DNA from: Arthrobacter sp. JZ12
GTDB lineage: Bacteria > Actinomycetota > Actinomycetes > Actinomycetales > Micrococcaceae
DNA: 64,000 nt
Reading direction: 5' to 3'
NCBI RefSeq assembly: GCF_035189165.1
Contig: NZ_CP045246.1
Span: 3,162,001-3,226,000, forward strand
The notes under the pieces are model-generated. The model did no database searches. It saw only the letters and a list, made by a program, of their open reading frames with translations, and was not told the origin of the DNA. The number at the start of each line of letters is the position of its first letter. The stretch's first letter is position 1. Of the stretch, positions 33,044-39,959 are shown in pieces. A program made the translations under genes and the position numbers.

Positions 33044-34156
33044 GTGATCATCGGTGTTCCCAAAGAAGTGAAAAACAACGAGTTCCGCGTGGCTATCACG
33101 GCCTCCGGCGTCCATGAGCTCCGTACCCACGGACATACTGTCCTGGTGGAGAAATCTGCCGGTGTCGGTTCCAACATCACCGATGAAGAGTACGTAGAGG
33201 CGGGTGCCGAGATCGTCGGATCCGCCGACGACCTGTGGTCGCGGGCTGAGATGGTGATGAAGGTCAAGGAGCCGATTGCTGAGGAATACCCCCGTTTCCG
33301 TGAGGGCCTGATCCTGTTCACGTACCTCCACCTCGCGGCCGAGCCGAAACTGACACACGCGCTGCTGGAAGCAGGCGTCACCGCCGTCGCCTATGAGACA
33401 GTTCAGGACGGAAGGGCACTGCCCCTCCTGGCGCCGATGTCAGAGGTCGCAGGCCGGCTCTCGGTGCAGGTCGGCGCACAGGTGATGACCGCGCCGTCGG
33501 GCGGTCCCGGCTTGCTCCTGGGAGGCGTGCCTGGCGTACGGCCGGCCAAGGTGGTGGTGCTTGGCGCGGGCGTTGCCGGCACCAATGCCACTGCCATGGC
33601 GGTAGGAACAGGAGCTGATGTCACGGTACTGGACATCAACATTGCGCGTTTGCGTGAACTGGACGCGCTTTATGCGGGCCGGATCAAGACCATCATCTCG
33701 AATGCTTTCGAAATCGAGCGGGCCGTGCTCGATGCGGACCTCGTGATCGGGTCGGTGCTCATCCCCGGAGCGCGGGCGCCGAAGCTGGTCACCAACAGCA
33801 TGGTTGCGCGCATGAAGCCGGGCAGCGTGCTGGTGGACATCGCCGTCGACCAGGGCGGCTGCTTTGAAGATTCCCACGTCACAACGCACGAGGACCCCAC
33901 CTTTACGGTGCACCAGTCGCTCTTCTACTGCGTGGGCAACATGCCCGGTGCCGTTCCGAACACGTCCACCTACGCCCTGACCAACGTCACCCTGCCGTAT
34001 GCGGTGGCCCTCGCCGACCGCGGCGTTCGGGAGGCGTTTGAGACCATGCCCGCACTGGCCCACGGACTGAATATCGCGGGTGGTGCGGTGACGCACCGTT
34101 CGGTTTCAGAAGCACACGGCCTGGAGCTCAATGAGGATTGGCGGCAGCTGGTTTAG
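33044..34156 (+). CDS. ald: Alanine dehydrogenase
   Basis: The 370-residue enzyme catalyses the NAD-dependent reversible deamination of L-alanine to pyruvate and ammonium. It starts with GTG behind GAGGGAGAG. The signature regions are present: IIGVPKEVKNNEFRVAITASGV at the N-terminus, MVMKVKEP with the pyruvate-binding Lys, the Rossmann strand VVVLGAGVAGTNATAMAVGTGADVTVLDIN, and SVLVDIAVDQGGCFE. The length matches the family. Its 3' end overlaps the convergent oxidoreductase gene by 4 bp. No Lrp-type regulator is adjacent. Confidence 0.95.
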   Translation: MIIGVPKEVKNNEFRVAITASGVHELRTHGHTVLVEKSAGVGSNITDEEYVEAGAEIVGSADDLWSRAEMVMKVKEPIAEEYPRFREGLILFTYLHLAAEPKLTHALLEAGVTAVAYETVQDGRALPLLAPMSEVAGRLSVQVGAQVMTAPSGGPGLLLGGVPGVRPAKVVVLGAGVAGTNATAMAVGTGADVTVLDINIARLRELDALYAGRIKTIISNAFEIERAVLDADLVIGSVLIPGARAPKLVTNSMVARMKPGSVLVDIAVDQGGCFEDSHVTTHEDPTFTVHQSLFYCVGNMPGAVPNTSTYALTNVTLPYAVALADRGVREAFETMPALAHGLNIAGGAVTHRSVSEAHGLELNEDWRQLV

Positions 34157-35184
34157 CCTGCCTGGAGCGAGTGCGCCTTCTCGATGATCCGGTGCGCGCG
34201 CAGGCTGTCGACCGGATCCACCGGTACCGGGCCGCCGTCCTGCAGTGCTGATGCCAGCAGGTCATAGAAGGCGGGATAGTTGCCCTTCTCGGTGGGCAAC
34301 TTGGTTGCTTCATGATCGAAGCCGAGCAGGCCCCAGGCCAGCCTGTCCTCCACCCCGTATCCGGGGTCGGTGGGCAGCATCCCGGCGTCGACGGCGGCCT
34401 CCTGCACATCCGTGCCCCATTTCGTGTAGGCGGAAGCGGACCCGGTGACCCGGAAGCGGGGGGCCGCTTGCGGGGCAAGGGTATTCATCCAGAGGTGACT
34501 GATCACCCCTGACGCGTGGCGAAGGGCGAGGAACACGTCGTCGTCCGGCCCCTCCTGCTCCCGGTGCGCTGCCCTTTCGGCGTGCACAAGTTCGGCATCG
34601 CCGAAGAGCTGCAGCGCCTGGTCGATCAGATGCGGCCCGAGGTCAAACAGGATTCCCCCGCCTTCCGCCGGTCCTGCACTTGCCTTCCAGGGCTTGGTGA
34701 CCAGCGGCTTGTAAGTCTCCATACGTGACTCGAACCGTCGAACGGTGCCCAGCCTGCCTTCCTCCAGCAGCTTCCGGACGGTCAGGAAGTCGCCGTCCCA
34801 GCGGCGGTTCTGAAACACGGTCAGCAGCTTGTCCTCTTCGCGCGCCAGGTTGATGAGCCGCTCGCCATCTGCCGCGCTCACCACAAAGGGCTTGTCGACA
34901 ACGACGGCGACCCCCAGCCTCAAGGCCTGCTCTGCCAGTTGCGTGTGGCTGCTCGGAGGAGTGCTGACGATCACCAGGTCGAAGTCGCCTATCTTTCCCC
35001 AAAGGTCATCGACCGTCCGAAAGATCCGCGCATTGGGGTAGCGCTCCTCCACCTGCGCGATGCGGTCGTCATTTGACGTAACGACTCCGTTGAGCACGTA
35101 GCGGGGATTCGAGTTCACGAACGGAGCGTGAAAAACCCGGCCTCCCAAGCCGAACCCGATGAGCGCGGTGCGTATCTCTCCCAT
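34153..35184 (-). CDS. Gfo/Idh/MocA-family oxidoreductase
   Basis: The 343-residue NAD(P)-dependent dehydrogenase has the Rossmann motif ALIGFGLGGRVFHAPFV, the nicotinamide-side VDKPFVVS (the EKP-equivalent is VDKP, as in the YdgJ/scyllo-inositol dehydrogenase subgroup), FQNRRWDGDF, and the catalytic-domain motif GGGILFDLGPHLIDQAL with the active-site Asp and His. Typical substrates are inositols or sugars. No inositol or sugar operon is adjacent, so the substrate remains open. TAGGGTTGGAAC precedes the ATG. Confidence 0.88.
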   Translation of the reverse strand: MGEIRTALIGFGLGGRVFHAPFVNSNPRYVLNGVVTSNDDRIAQVEERYPNARIFRTVDDLWGKIGDFDLVIVSTPPSSHTQLAEQALRLGVAVVVDKPFVVSAADGERLINLAREEDKLLTVFQNRRWDGDFLTVRKLLEEGRLGTVRRFESRMETYKPLVTKPWKASAGPAEGGGILFDLGPHLIDQALQLFGDAELVHAERAAHREQEGPDDDVFLALRHASGVISHLWMNTLAPQAAPRFRVTGSASAYTKWGTDVQEAAVDAGMLPTDPGYGVEDRLAWGLLGFDHEATKLPTEKGNYPAFYDLLASALQDGGPVPVDPVDSLRAHRIIEKAHSLQAG

Positions 35185-35320
35185 GTTCCAACCCTAGGTG
35201 CCCAAGCGATTGTCCTGACAGCCAGCGGTGTTTTCAGCCGAATTTGTAGGGTTGCCGCGCCGTAATATGATCGTGGATCGGTCAAGCAGCGGCCTCTGAA
35301 TCCTCGCACCCAAGGACACC

Positions 35321-35806
35321 ATGGCCAGCCCGTTGGACCCGACCGCCTCCTCCCATTCCGTTTCTGCCGCCCACCTTGTACCTGGCGTCCAGACGCCCGG
35401 CAATGCGCCGGTGGACACCCAGTCAACACGTCTCATGCTTACGACGGCGGCGCACTTCATCCAGCAGCACCTTGAGTCTGAACTCGCTGGCCTCGGCCTC
35501 ACCCCACTCGGCCTCTCCGTGCTCAGTGGTCTGGCCGAACTGCCTGGAGCATCGGCACCGGCGCTGGCCAGCCAGTGCCTGCTGTCAGTTCCAACAACGG
35601 AGGGAACACTCGCGGAGCTCGAGGTCCCCGGCTTTGTAGCAGCGGCTGCGGGTGAGTATTCCCTGACCGGAGCCGGGCGCGCGGTCCTTACCGAAGCCCG
35701 GAAGCTTGAGGACGACCTGTTCGCGGAGAAAAGCACGACCCTGCGTCTGGAGCTGAGTGCCCTGATCAGCAGGTTGCGTGACGGAGGCGTCCTCGACGCG
35801 AAGTAG
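35321..35806 (+). CDS. MarR-like winged-helix protein
   Basis: The 161-residue protein has an unordered N-terminus (about 1-35) followed by a MarR-type winged helix: LMLTTAAHFIQQHLESELAGLGLTPLGLSVLSGLAELPGASAPALASQCLLSVPTTEGTLAELEVPGFV, then a wing and SLTGAGRAVLTEARKLEDDLF. The usual DPRD wing motif is weak or missing, so it is a diverged member. No evident target gene is adjacent on the same strand; it converges on the small HTH-like gene of the peptide locus. Confidence 0.7.
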   Translation: MASPLDPTASSHSVSAAHLVPGVQTPGNAPVDTQSTRLMLTTAAHFIQQHLESELAGLGLTPLGLSVLSGLAELPGASAPALASQCLLSVPTTEGTLAELEVPGFVAAAAGEYSLTGAGRAVLTEARKLEDDLFAEKSTTLRLELSALISRLRDGGVLDAK

Positions 35807-35815
35807 GCGGCAGCG

Positions 35816-36007
35816 TCAGCGCCACAGGTTGTCCGCCCATGCCGCGTCCCGCAGGTAATCACGTGCAGCGCCCACTTCCCACAGTTCACCTTGGGAGGCG
35901 ATCACGCCCATTCCACGTAGGTTTTCGACGGTATCCGGCGAACAGCCGAGGGCTTCGCTGAGGTCCTGCTCGTCAGCGGCGAGAATGACGTCCTTGTTGT
36001 GTGCCAT
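35816..36007 (-). CDS. Small HTH-like protein at the end of the peptide operon
   Basis: ATG at 36007 follows GGAAAGGAAAG and gives 63 residues; a longer frame lacks a start signal. The middle, LSEALGCSPDTVENLRGMGVIASQGELWEVGAARDYLRDA, has the spacing of a short excisionase-type helix-turn-helix with wing, although diverged. It starts 50 bp after the SpaB_C-like gene on the same strand, so it is probably the third gene of the operon headed by the repeat peptide. Its role is unknown; a DNA-binding accessory or a small binding partner is possible. Confidence 0.6.
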   Translation of the reverse strand: MAHNKDVILAADEQDLSEALGCSPDTVENLRGMGVIASQGELWEVGAARDYLRDAAWADNLWR

Positions 36008-36057
36008 GCTGGACTTTCCTTTCCCGTCCTGGTCTGACGACGGTGCGTGTGGGAGGG

Positions 36058-37017
36058 TCAATTCCGGTTGAACAATTCCCGCTCGCGTTCAGCGCTCCAA
36101 GTCCGGGCATAAAGCCCCAGTACTGCTTCCTCGCGGGAAGTAAACCCGAGTCGGTTCAAGGTCATGTGTGCCTGGTGCACCGTCAGATGCTGGGCGCTGC
36201 GGCTCACGCGGGCTTTGTCTGCCCGGTAGAGGTAAGTATCGATTGCACGGAACCAGCGCCTGCGCCAGTTGTGAACCGCGGATTCGGCAGCCGTCGCAGC
36301 CATGAGGCCCTGGAAAGCCGGCGCCTTGGCGCTGACCTGGTTGGCCATCGCCTCCCGGACTGCCTGACCCCTGGTTCCAAGGTCTGGGGTGCAGGTCTTG
36401 AGATGGCTATCCCAGTAATAGTCCCAGGAGATCCGCCGGCGGTCCGGCCAGCTGGCGGAGCGGGGTCCCTTCACCATGCTGCGGGCGGAGTCAAAGAGAA
36501 GGAGTGAGGCAAACGCCGAGCGGTTATGCATTTTCGCGAAGCGTTGGGTGCCCCAGGCAGCAAGTTCGGAGGAAAGCTCAAATACTTCCTCTGCCAACTG
36601 CAGCCCTTCGACGCCACCGTACTTGAAAAGTTCGGCCTCAAGCTGGGGATCAGCTTCCTCTACCCCACGCAGGTAATAGCCGTTCGTTGCCGGGGTTGAT
36701 ACGGACTGTCTGGACTGCAAGGAAGCGAGGGAGCACTCGTTCCGCTTCAGCAATACCCGATGGACTGCCTGCAGGCGATCGATGGTGGCGGGTTCGGCGA
36801 GGATGTGCAGACGCACCTGAACCGCAGTCGGTTCCACACTTCGCGTGTAGAACCATCGGTCGGCTCGCAGTACGCGGGCCTGCGCCACCAGCGGGGTAAC
36901 CAGGTCTCCGATGATGCCGTCCGCTACATCGAAGCCGCCTGCTTGAGTGGAGAGATGCCACCATTGAGTGCCGCTTGCTGTTCGTGAGGCGGTTCGAACT
37001 GCAGCCAGCTGACTCAT
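36058..37017 (-). CDS. Stand-alone SpaB_C/thiopeptide-type bacteriocin biosynthesis protein
   Basis: The 319-residue protein begins QWWHLSTQAGGFDVADGIIGDLVTPLVAQARVLRADRWFYTRSVEPTAVQVRLHILAEPA. This matches the opening of the SpaB_C/TIGR03891 fold: the WWH start, the WFYTR motif and the following beta strand that reads VRLHI. The C-terminal part is helical (LTVHQAHMTLNRLGFTSREEAVLGLYA). Known members are the glutamate-elimination half of class I lanthipeptide dehydratases and the [4+2] pyridine synthases of thiopeptides. The glutamylation half (LanB N-terminal domain) is missing from the window. GGAAGGATCCC precedes the ATG, and the gene lies 100 bp downstream of the repeat-peptide gene. Its reaction is unknown. 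Confidence 0.75.
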   Translation of the reverse strand: MSQLAAVRTASRTASGTQWWHLSTQAGGFDVADGIIGDLVTPLVAQARVLRADRWFYTRSVEPTAVQVRLHILAEPATIDRLQAVHRVLLKRNECSLASLQSRQSVSTPATNGYYLRGVEEADPQLEAELFKYGGVEGLQLAEEVFELSSELAAWGTQRFAKMHNRSAFASLLLFDSARSMVKGPRSASWPDRRRISWDYYWDSHLKTCTPDLGTRGQAVREAMANQVSAKAPAFQGLMAATAAESAVHNWRRRWFRAIDTYLYRADKARVSRSAQHLTVHQAHMTLNRLGFTSREEAVLGLYARTWSAERERELFNRN

Positions 37018-37117
37018 GGGATCCTTCCTTCAGGCTTTGGTTACACCCGCTGGGGCGAGTCTTGGGTTGATTCGCGCTCCACTGCGTCGGGGAACCGAAC
37101 CGTTGAGGGGCTTATGA

Positions 37118-37252
37118 CTACTTGGGCCAGTCCCAGCTAGCGGAGATGGTCTTCGGCCAGTCCCAGCTCGCTGCCCCGACAGCAGGAGTTGCGGGCGCAA
37201 GAGCTGCTGCTGCGACAAGGAGGCCGGCGGCTGCGCCGATGATCTTCTTCAT
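37118..37252 (-). CDS. Secreted 44-residue peptide precursor with duplicated ASWDWPK
   Basis: ATG at 37252 has GGAAGGGA 8 nt upstream and the frame ends with TAG at 37118-37120. The product starts MKKIIGAAAGLLVAAAALAP, a Lys-Lys plus Ala-rich Sec signal peptide, with a likely signal-peptidase site after VGA (residue 27). The predicted mature peptide is ASWDWPKTISASWDWPK: two identical heptapeptides separated by TIS and ending at the stop codon. Two of the seven codons differ synonymously between the copies. There is no Cys. The gene heads a minus-strand operon with the SpaB_C-like gene and is divergent from a TrmB-LuxR regulator. I infer a signalling or antimicrobial peptide; its activity is unknown. 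Confidence 0.75.
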   Translation of the reverse strand: MKKIIGAAAGLLVAAAALAPATPAVGAASWDWPKTISASWDWPK

Positions 37253-37359
37253 TTAGACGTTCCCTTCCGTCAGGTTCAAGAGACGCGGTCCCGCTCTCCG
37301 TCGAGCCGGTGAATCCAGCATCTGTGCCGGAGGCTGAGCTTGTCCAGCTGGGGAGATGC

Positions 37360-37514
37360 CCTATTCAGGACATGGCCTAATGAGGACAGGAGCACAAAAA
37401 GGCACGGCGCGCGGGGGGCTCCCGAGTGGTTACCAAAGCGCGTAGTTCCGCTATTTAACTGCGATGAGTCGCGAGATTCAGTGCTGCCTGGAGGTGTGTG
37501 TCATTAATAGGACA
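37360..37514 (+). repeat. Three AGGACA-type elements, candidate operators
   Basis: CCTATTCAGGACA (37360-37372), CCTAATGAGGACA (37376-37388) and CATTAATAGGACA (37502-37514) share an AT-rich left half and an identical AGGACA. The first two are 16 bp apart, close to one and a half helical turns; the third extends into the palindrome GACATGTC. Their place between peptide gene and regulator makes them candidate binding sites of the LuxR-type domain. Confidence 0.5.
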
Positions 37515-37594
37515 TGTCATGTTTTTACACGGCGGTTTCAGGGGTAGAAATCGCGCAGCCGGACAGCCGGCTGATACGGCGTCTGTTCGCCGGT

Positions 37595-37607
37595 GGGTAG
37601 GCTACCC
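37595..37607. promoter_or_regulatory. Palindrome GGGTAG-G-CTACCC at the regulator promoter
   Basis: A perfect 6-bp inverted repeat around one base lies directly upstream of the TAATAC -10-like element of the regulator gene, 31 bp before its ATG. The position suits autoregulation of the TrmB-LuxR protein. Confidence 0.4.
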
Positions 37608-37638
37608 CTAATACGGCGGATCCCGGGAAGGAAACCCG

Positions 37639-38607
37639 ATGCTCGACGGCTTATCCATTGAGCTATATCGCTACGCAGTGGGCCATCCAGGCTGGAGCAG
37701 GCCTGAAGCCTCGGAGGCGCTTGGGTACACCCTACGGGAGATCGACTCGGCGATGGAAGCGCTGGTTCAACGGAAGCTTCTCAGCGAACAGGGTGACTCC
37801 AGTCAGGGGTTTGTGGCGGTCTCGCCTGACGTTGCCCTCGCCGACCTGGTTGATGCCGACGAGCGGGCCGTGCAGGATCTGAAGGCCCGCATAAGTGCGC
37901 GGAGAAGGGAACTGTCAACTCTCGTTCCCACCTACCTGGAAGCGCGGAAGAACGTCATCACGAGTTCGTCTGTGGAGACCCTTGAGGATCCGCATCTCAT
38001 CCACCGCGTATTGATAGATTACGGGCGGGACGTCACCGAGAAGGTTCTCATCGCCCAACCGGGACAAGGGTCGACGGCGGACGTTCAGGAAGAAAATATC
38101 CGCAAGGATCTGGAGTTGCTTGGCCAGGGCGTTGAGCGCAAGACGCTCTACGACATCAGCACGCGGGACCATGTGCCTACGCGGAAAGCGGTCGCTGCCA
38201 TCACGGCAGGCGGAGGGAAGTTCGGCGCCCTGCCCCGCGTCCCCCTCCGTATGCTGATCTTCGACCGGAAGCTCGCCCTCGTGGCTCGGCAACTGAGGCA
38301 TGATGACAAAGCAGCCCTGGTGGTGCGCGATCCCCATCTCATCCACATCTTCACCCAGCTATTCGAGTTCGCCTGGGAGCTGAGCGAGCCGTTCCTGGTG
38401 GACGACCAAACAGCATCGCCGTTGAACAGCACGCAGAAGGCCATCCTGAAGGGCCTCGCAGCAGGTTATTCCGATGAGGTGATTGCCCGGCGGCTGGATA
38501 TCAACGTCCGCACGTGCAGGCGGCACATTGCCGGGATGCTTGATGCGCTCAACGCTGAAAGCCGGTTCCAGGCCGGTTACAAGGCTCATCAGGCCGGCTG
38601 GATATAG
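37639..38607 (+). CDS. TrmB-LuxR hybrid transcriptional regulator
   Basis: The 322-residue protein starts at ATG behind GGAAGGAAACCCG. Residues 1-60 resemble a TrmB-type winged helix (IELYRYAVGHPGWSRPEASEALGYTLREIDSAMEALVQRKLL), the middle (about 75-250) is a helical plus phospholipase D-like region without a recognised sensor, and residues about 262-322 are a LuxR/GerE HTH (LNSTQKAILKGLAAGYSDEVIARRLDINVRTCRRHIAGMLDALNAESRFQAGYKA). No acyl-homoserine-lactone or receiver domain is present. It is divergent from the repeat-peptide gene, so it may sense the peptide or a derivative. The function is inferred from context only. Confidence 0.78.
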   Translation: MLDGLSIELYRYAVGHPGWSRPEASEALGYTLREIDSAMEALVQRKLLSEQGDSSQGFVAVSPDVALADLVDADERAVQDLKARISARRRELSTLVPTYLEARKNVITSSSVETLEDPHLIHRVLIDYGRDVTEKVLIAQPGQGSTADVQEENIRKDLELLGQGVERKTLYDISTRDHVPTRKAVAAITAGGGKFGALPRVPLRMLIFDRKLALVARQLRHDDKAALVVRDPHLIHIFTQLFEFAWELSEPFLVDDQTASPLNSTQKAILKGLAAGYSDEVIARRLDINVRTCRRHIAGMLDALNAESRFQAGYKAHQAGWI

Positions 38608-38617
38608 ACAACATTCG

Positions 38618-38646
38618 TTGCCCCTTAGACAACCGGCCCCTTAGAC
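38618..38646 (+). promoter_or_regulatory. Promoter with tandem CCCCTTAGAC repeat, leaderless aminotransferase start
   Basis: CCCCTTAGAC occurs at 38621-38630 and 38637-38646, exactly 16 bp apart. The second copy supplies TTAGAC as a -10, with TTGCCC (38618-38623) as the -35 at 17-bp spacing. Transcription would then begin at or next to the GTG at 38654, so the message is probably leaderless. The first copy may be a second -10 or part of an operator. Confidence 0.5.
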
Positions 38647-38653
38647 TCGAGGC

Positions 38654-39955
38654 GTGACTTCTCAGGACGAACTGGAATCGACACAGCTCCCCGCGGAAAC
38701 TGAAGCCGCCCTCGAACGCGCCGTAGAGTCAGCTCACCGGCACGAGCTGCTGTTTTCGGAGCGCGCAGCCAATATCAAGCAGTCGGCAGTGCGGGACGTC
38801 TTCGACATCTCCATTCGTCCGGGGCTCGTCTCGCTCGCAGGTGGCAGCCCCTACTTGAAGTCGCTACCCCTTGATGACCTGGGGCGTACAGCCGAGCGCA
38901 TCATTGCCGAGCACGGCCTCGAGGCCCTGCAATATGGCGGCGGGCAAGGCATGGAGCGGCTGCGCCAGCAGATCTGCGACGTAATGGCCGCCGAAGGGAT
39001 CCTCGACGCCGACCCGGCCGACGTCGTCGTAACCACCGGTTCCCAGTCAGCACAGGACGTTGCGGCGAAAGTGTTCTGCGACCCCGGCGACGTGGTCCTC
39101 TGTGAAGACCCCACCTACGTGGGGGCGCTGAACACCTTCGAGGCCTACCAGGTCGACGTGCAGGCAATCGAGATGGATGAGGAAGGCCTCGATCCGCACC
39201 GCCTGGAGCAACGCATCAAGCAGCTGCTGTCCGAGGGCCGCCGGATCAAACTGCTCTATACGATCCCGAGCTTCAACAACCCCAGCGGAATCACCATGGC
39301 TGCCGAGCGCCGGCAACGGATTGTGGAGATCTGCCGCGAGAACAACATCCTGATCGTCGAGGACAACCCCTACGGCCTCCTGCGGTTCGACGGCAACCCC
39401 CTGCCGCCCATGCGCGCCGGACACCCTGACGACGTCCTCTACCTCGGATCGTTCTCGAAGATCTTCGCTCCAGGCGTCCGCCTCGGATGGGCCCTCGTGC
39501 CGCGCCACCTCCACCGACGGTTCTACCTCGCCTGTGAGGCCGTGGTTCTTTGCCCGTCTCCGCTCACGCAGATGCTGGTCTCCGCCTACCTGGCCGAGTA
39601 CGACTGGCAGGGCCACCTGGTCAAGACCCGTGAACTGTACAGCGAGCGCTGCGCGTCGATGCTCAGCGCCCTGGGACAGCACCTGCCCGACGGCGCGTCA
39701 TGGACCCGCCCGGACGGCGGATTCTTTGTCTGGGTGACACTGCCGCAGGGAGTGGACACCTACCCTCTGCTCTACCAAGCGATCGACGCCGGCGTCGTCT
39801 TCATCCCCGGGGCGGCCTTTACCCCCTCGGATGAACCCTCCAACAAGCTGCGGCTTGCTTTCAGCGCAGTGTCGCCCGAGGAGATCGAGGAAGGCATCCG
39901 CCGGCTGGCCCCCATCCTGCGCGCCGCCATCGAGGAGCGCTCCTCCCGGAACTGA
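38654..39955 (+). CDS. PLP-dependent aminotransferase (2-aminoadipate/LysN-like, class I/II)
   Basis: The 433-residue enzyme starts with GTG. The fold-type I features are LVSLAGGSPYLKSLP, the cofactor strand VVTTGSQSAQDVAAKVFCDPGDVVLCEDPTYVGAL, LLYTIPSFNNPSG, IVEDNPYGLLRFDG and YLGSFSKIFAPGVRLGW, where the Lys of SFSKIF binds PLP. It resembles MocR-type aminotransferase domains but lacks the GntR DNA-binding part. Substrates of this group are 2-aminoadipate, aromatic or branched-chain amino acids. It converges on the branched-chain oxoacid dehydrogenase operon (5 bp between stops); a role feeding 2-oxoacids to that complex is possible but unproven. Confidence 0.88.
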   Translation: MTSQDELESTQLPAETEAALERAVESAHRHELLFSERAANIKQSAVRDVFDISIRPGLVSLAGGSPYLKSLPLDDLGRTAERIIAEHGLEALQYGGGQGMERLRQQICDVMAAEGILDADPADVVVTTGSQSAQDVAAKVFCDPGDVVLCEDPTYVGALNTFEAYQVDVQAIEMDEEGLDPHRLEQRIKQLLSEGRRIKLLYTIPSFNNPSGITMAAERRQRIVEICRENNILIVEDNPYGLLRFDGNPLPPMRAGHPDDVLYLGSFSKIFAPGVRLGWALVPRHLHRRFYLACEAVVLCPSPLTQMLVSAYLAEYDWQGHLVKTRELYSERCASMLSALGQHLPDGASWTRPDGGFFVWVTLPQGVDTYPLLYQAIDAGVVFIPGAAFTPSDEPSNKLRLAFSAVSPEEIEEGIRRLAPILRAAIEERSSRN

Positions 39956-39959
39956 CGCA

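Larger units (their letters stand above)
37253..37638. promoter_or_regulatory. 386-bp divergent promoter region of the peptide locus
   Basis: No gene was found in this gap. It holds promoters for both directions. For the peptide operon, two TGTCCT elements (minus strand) 16 bp apart lie just upstream of a TGAATAGGG -10-like sequence near 37360-37367. For the regulator, TAATAC at 37609-37614 lies 25 bp before its ATG and GGAAGGAAA follows as ribosome-binding site. The middle part (37440-37530) is AT-richer than the rest. Confidence 0.55.

Noticed and set aside
37030-37218. A 62-codon minus-strand frame overlapping the repeat-peptide gene
   Set aside because: No start signal, no repeat and no signal peptide; the peptide gene at 37118-37252 in a different frame has all three.
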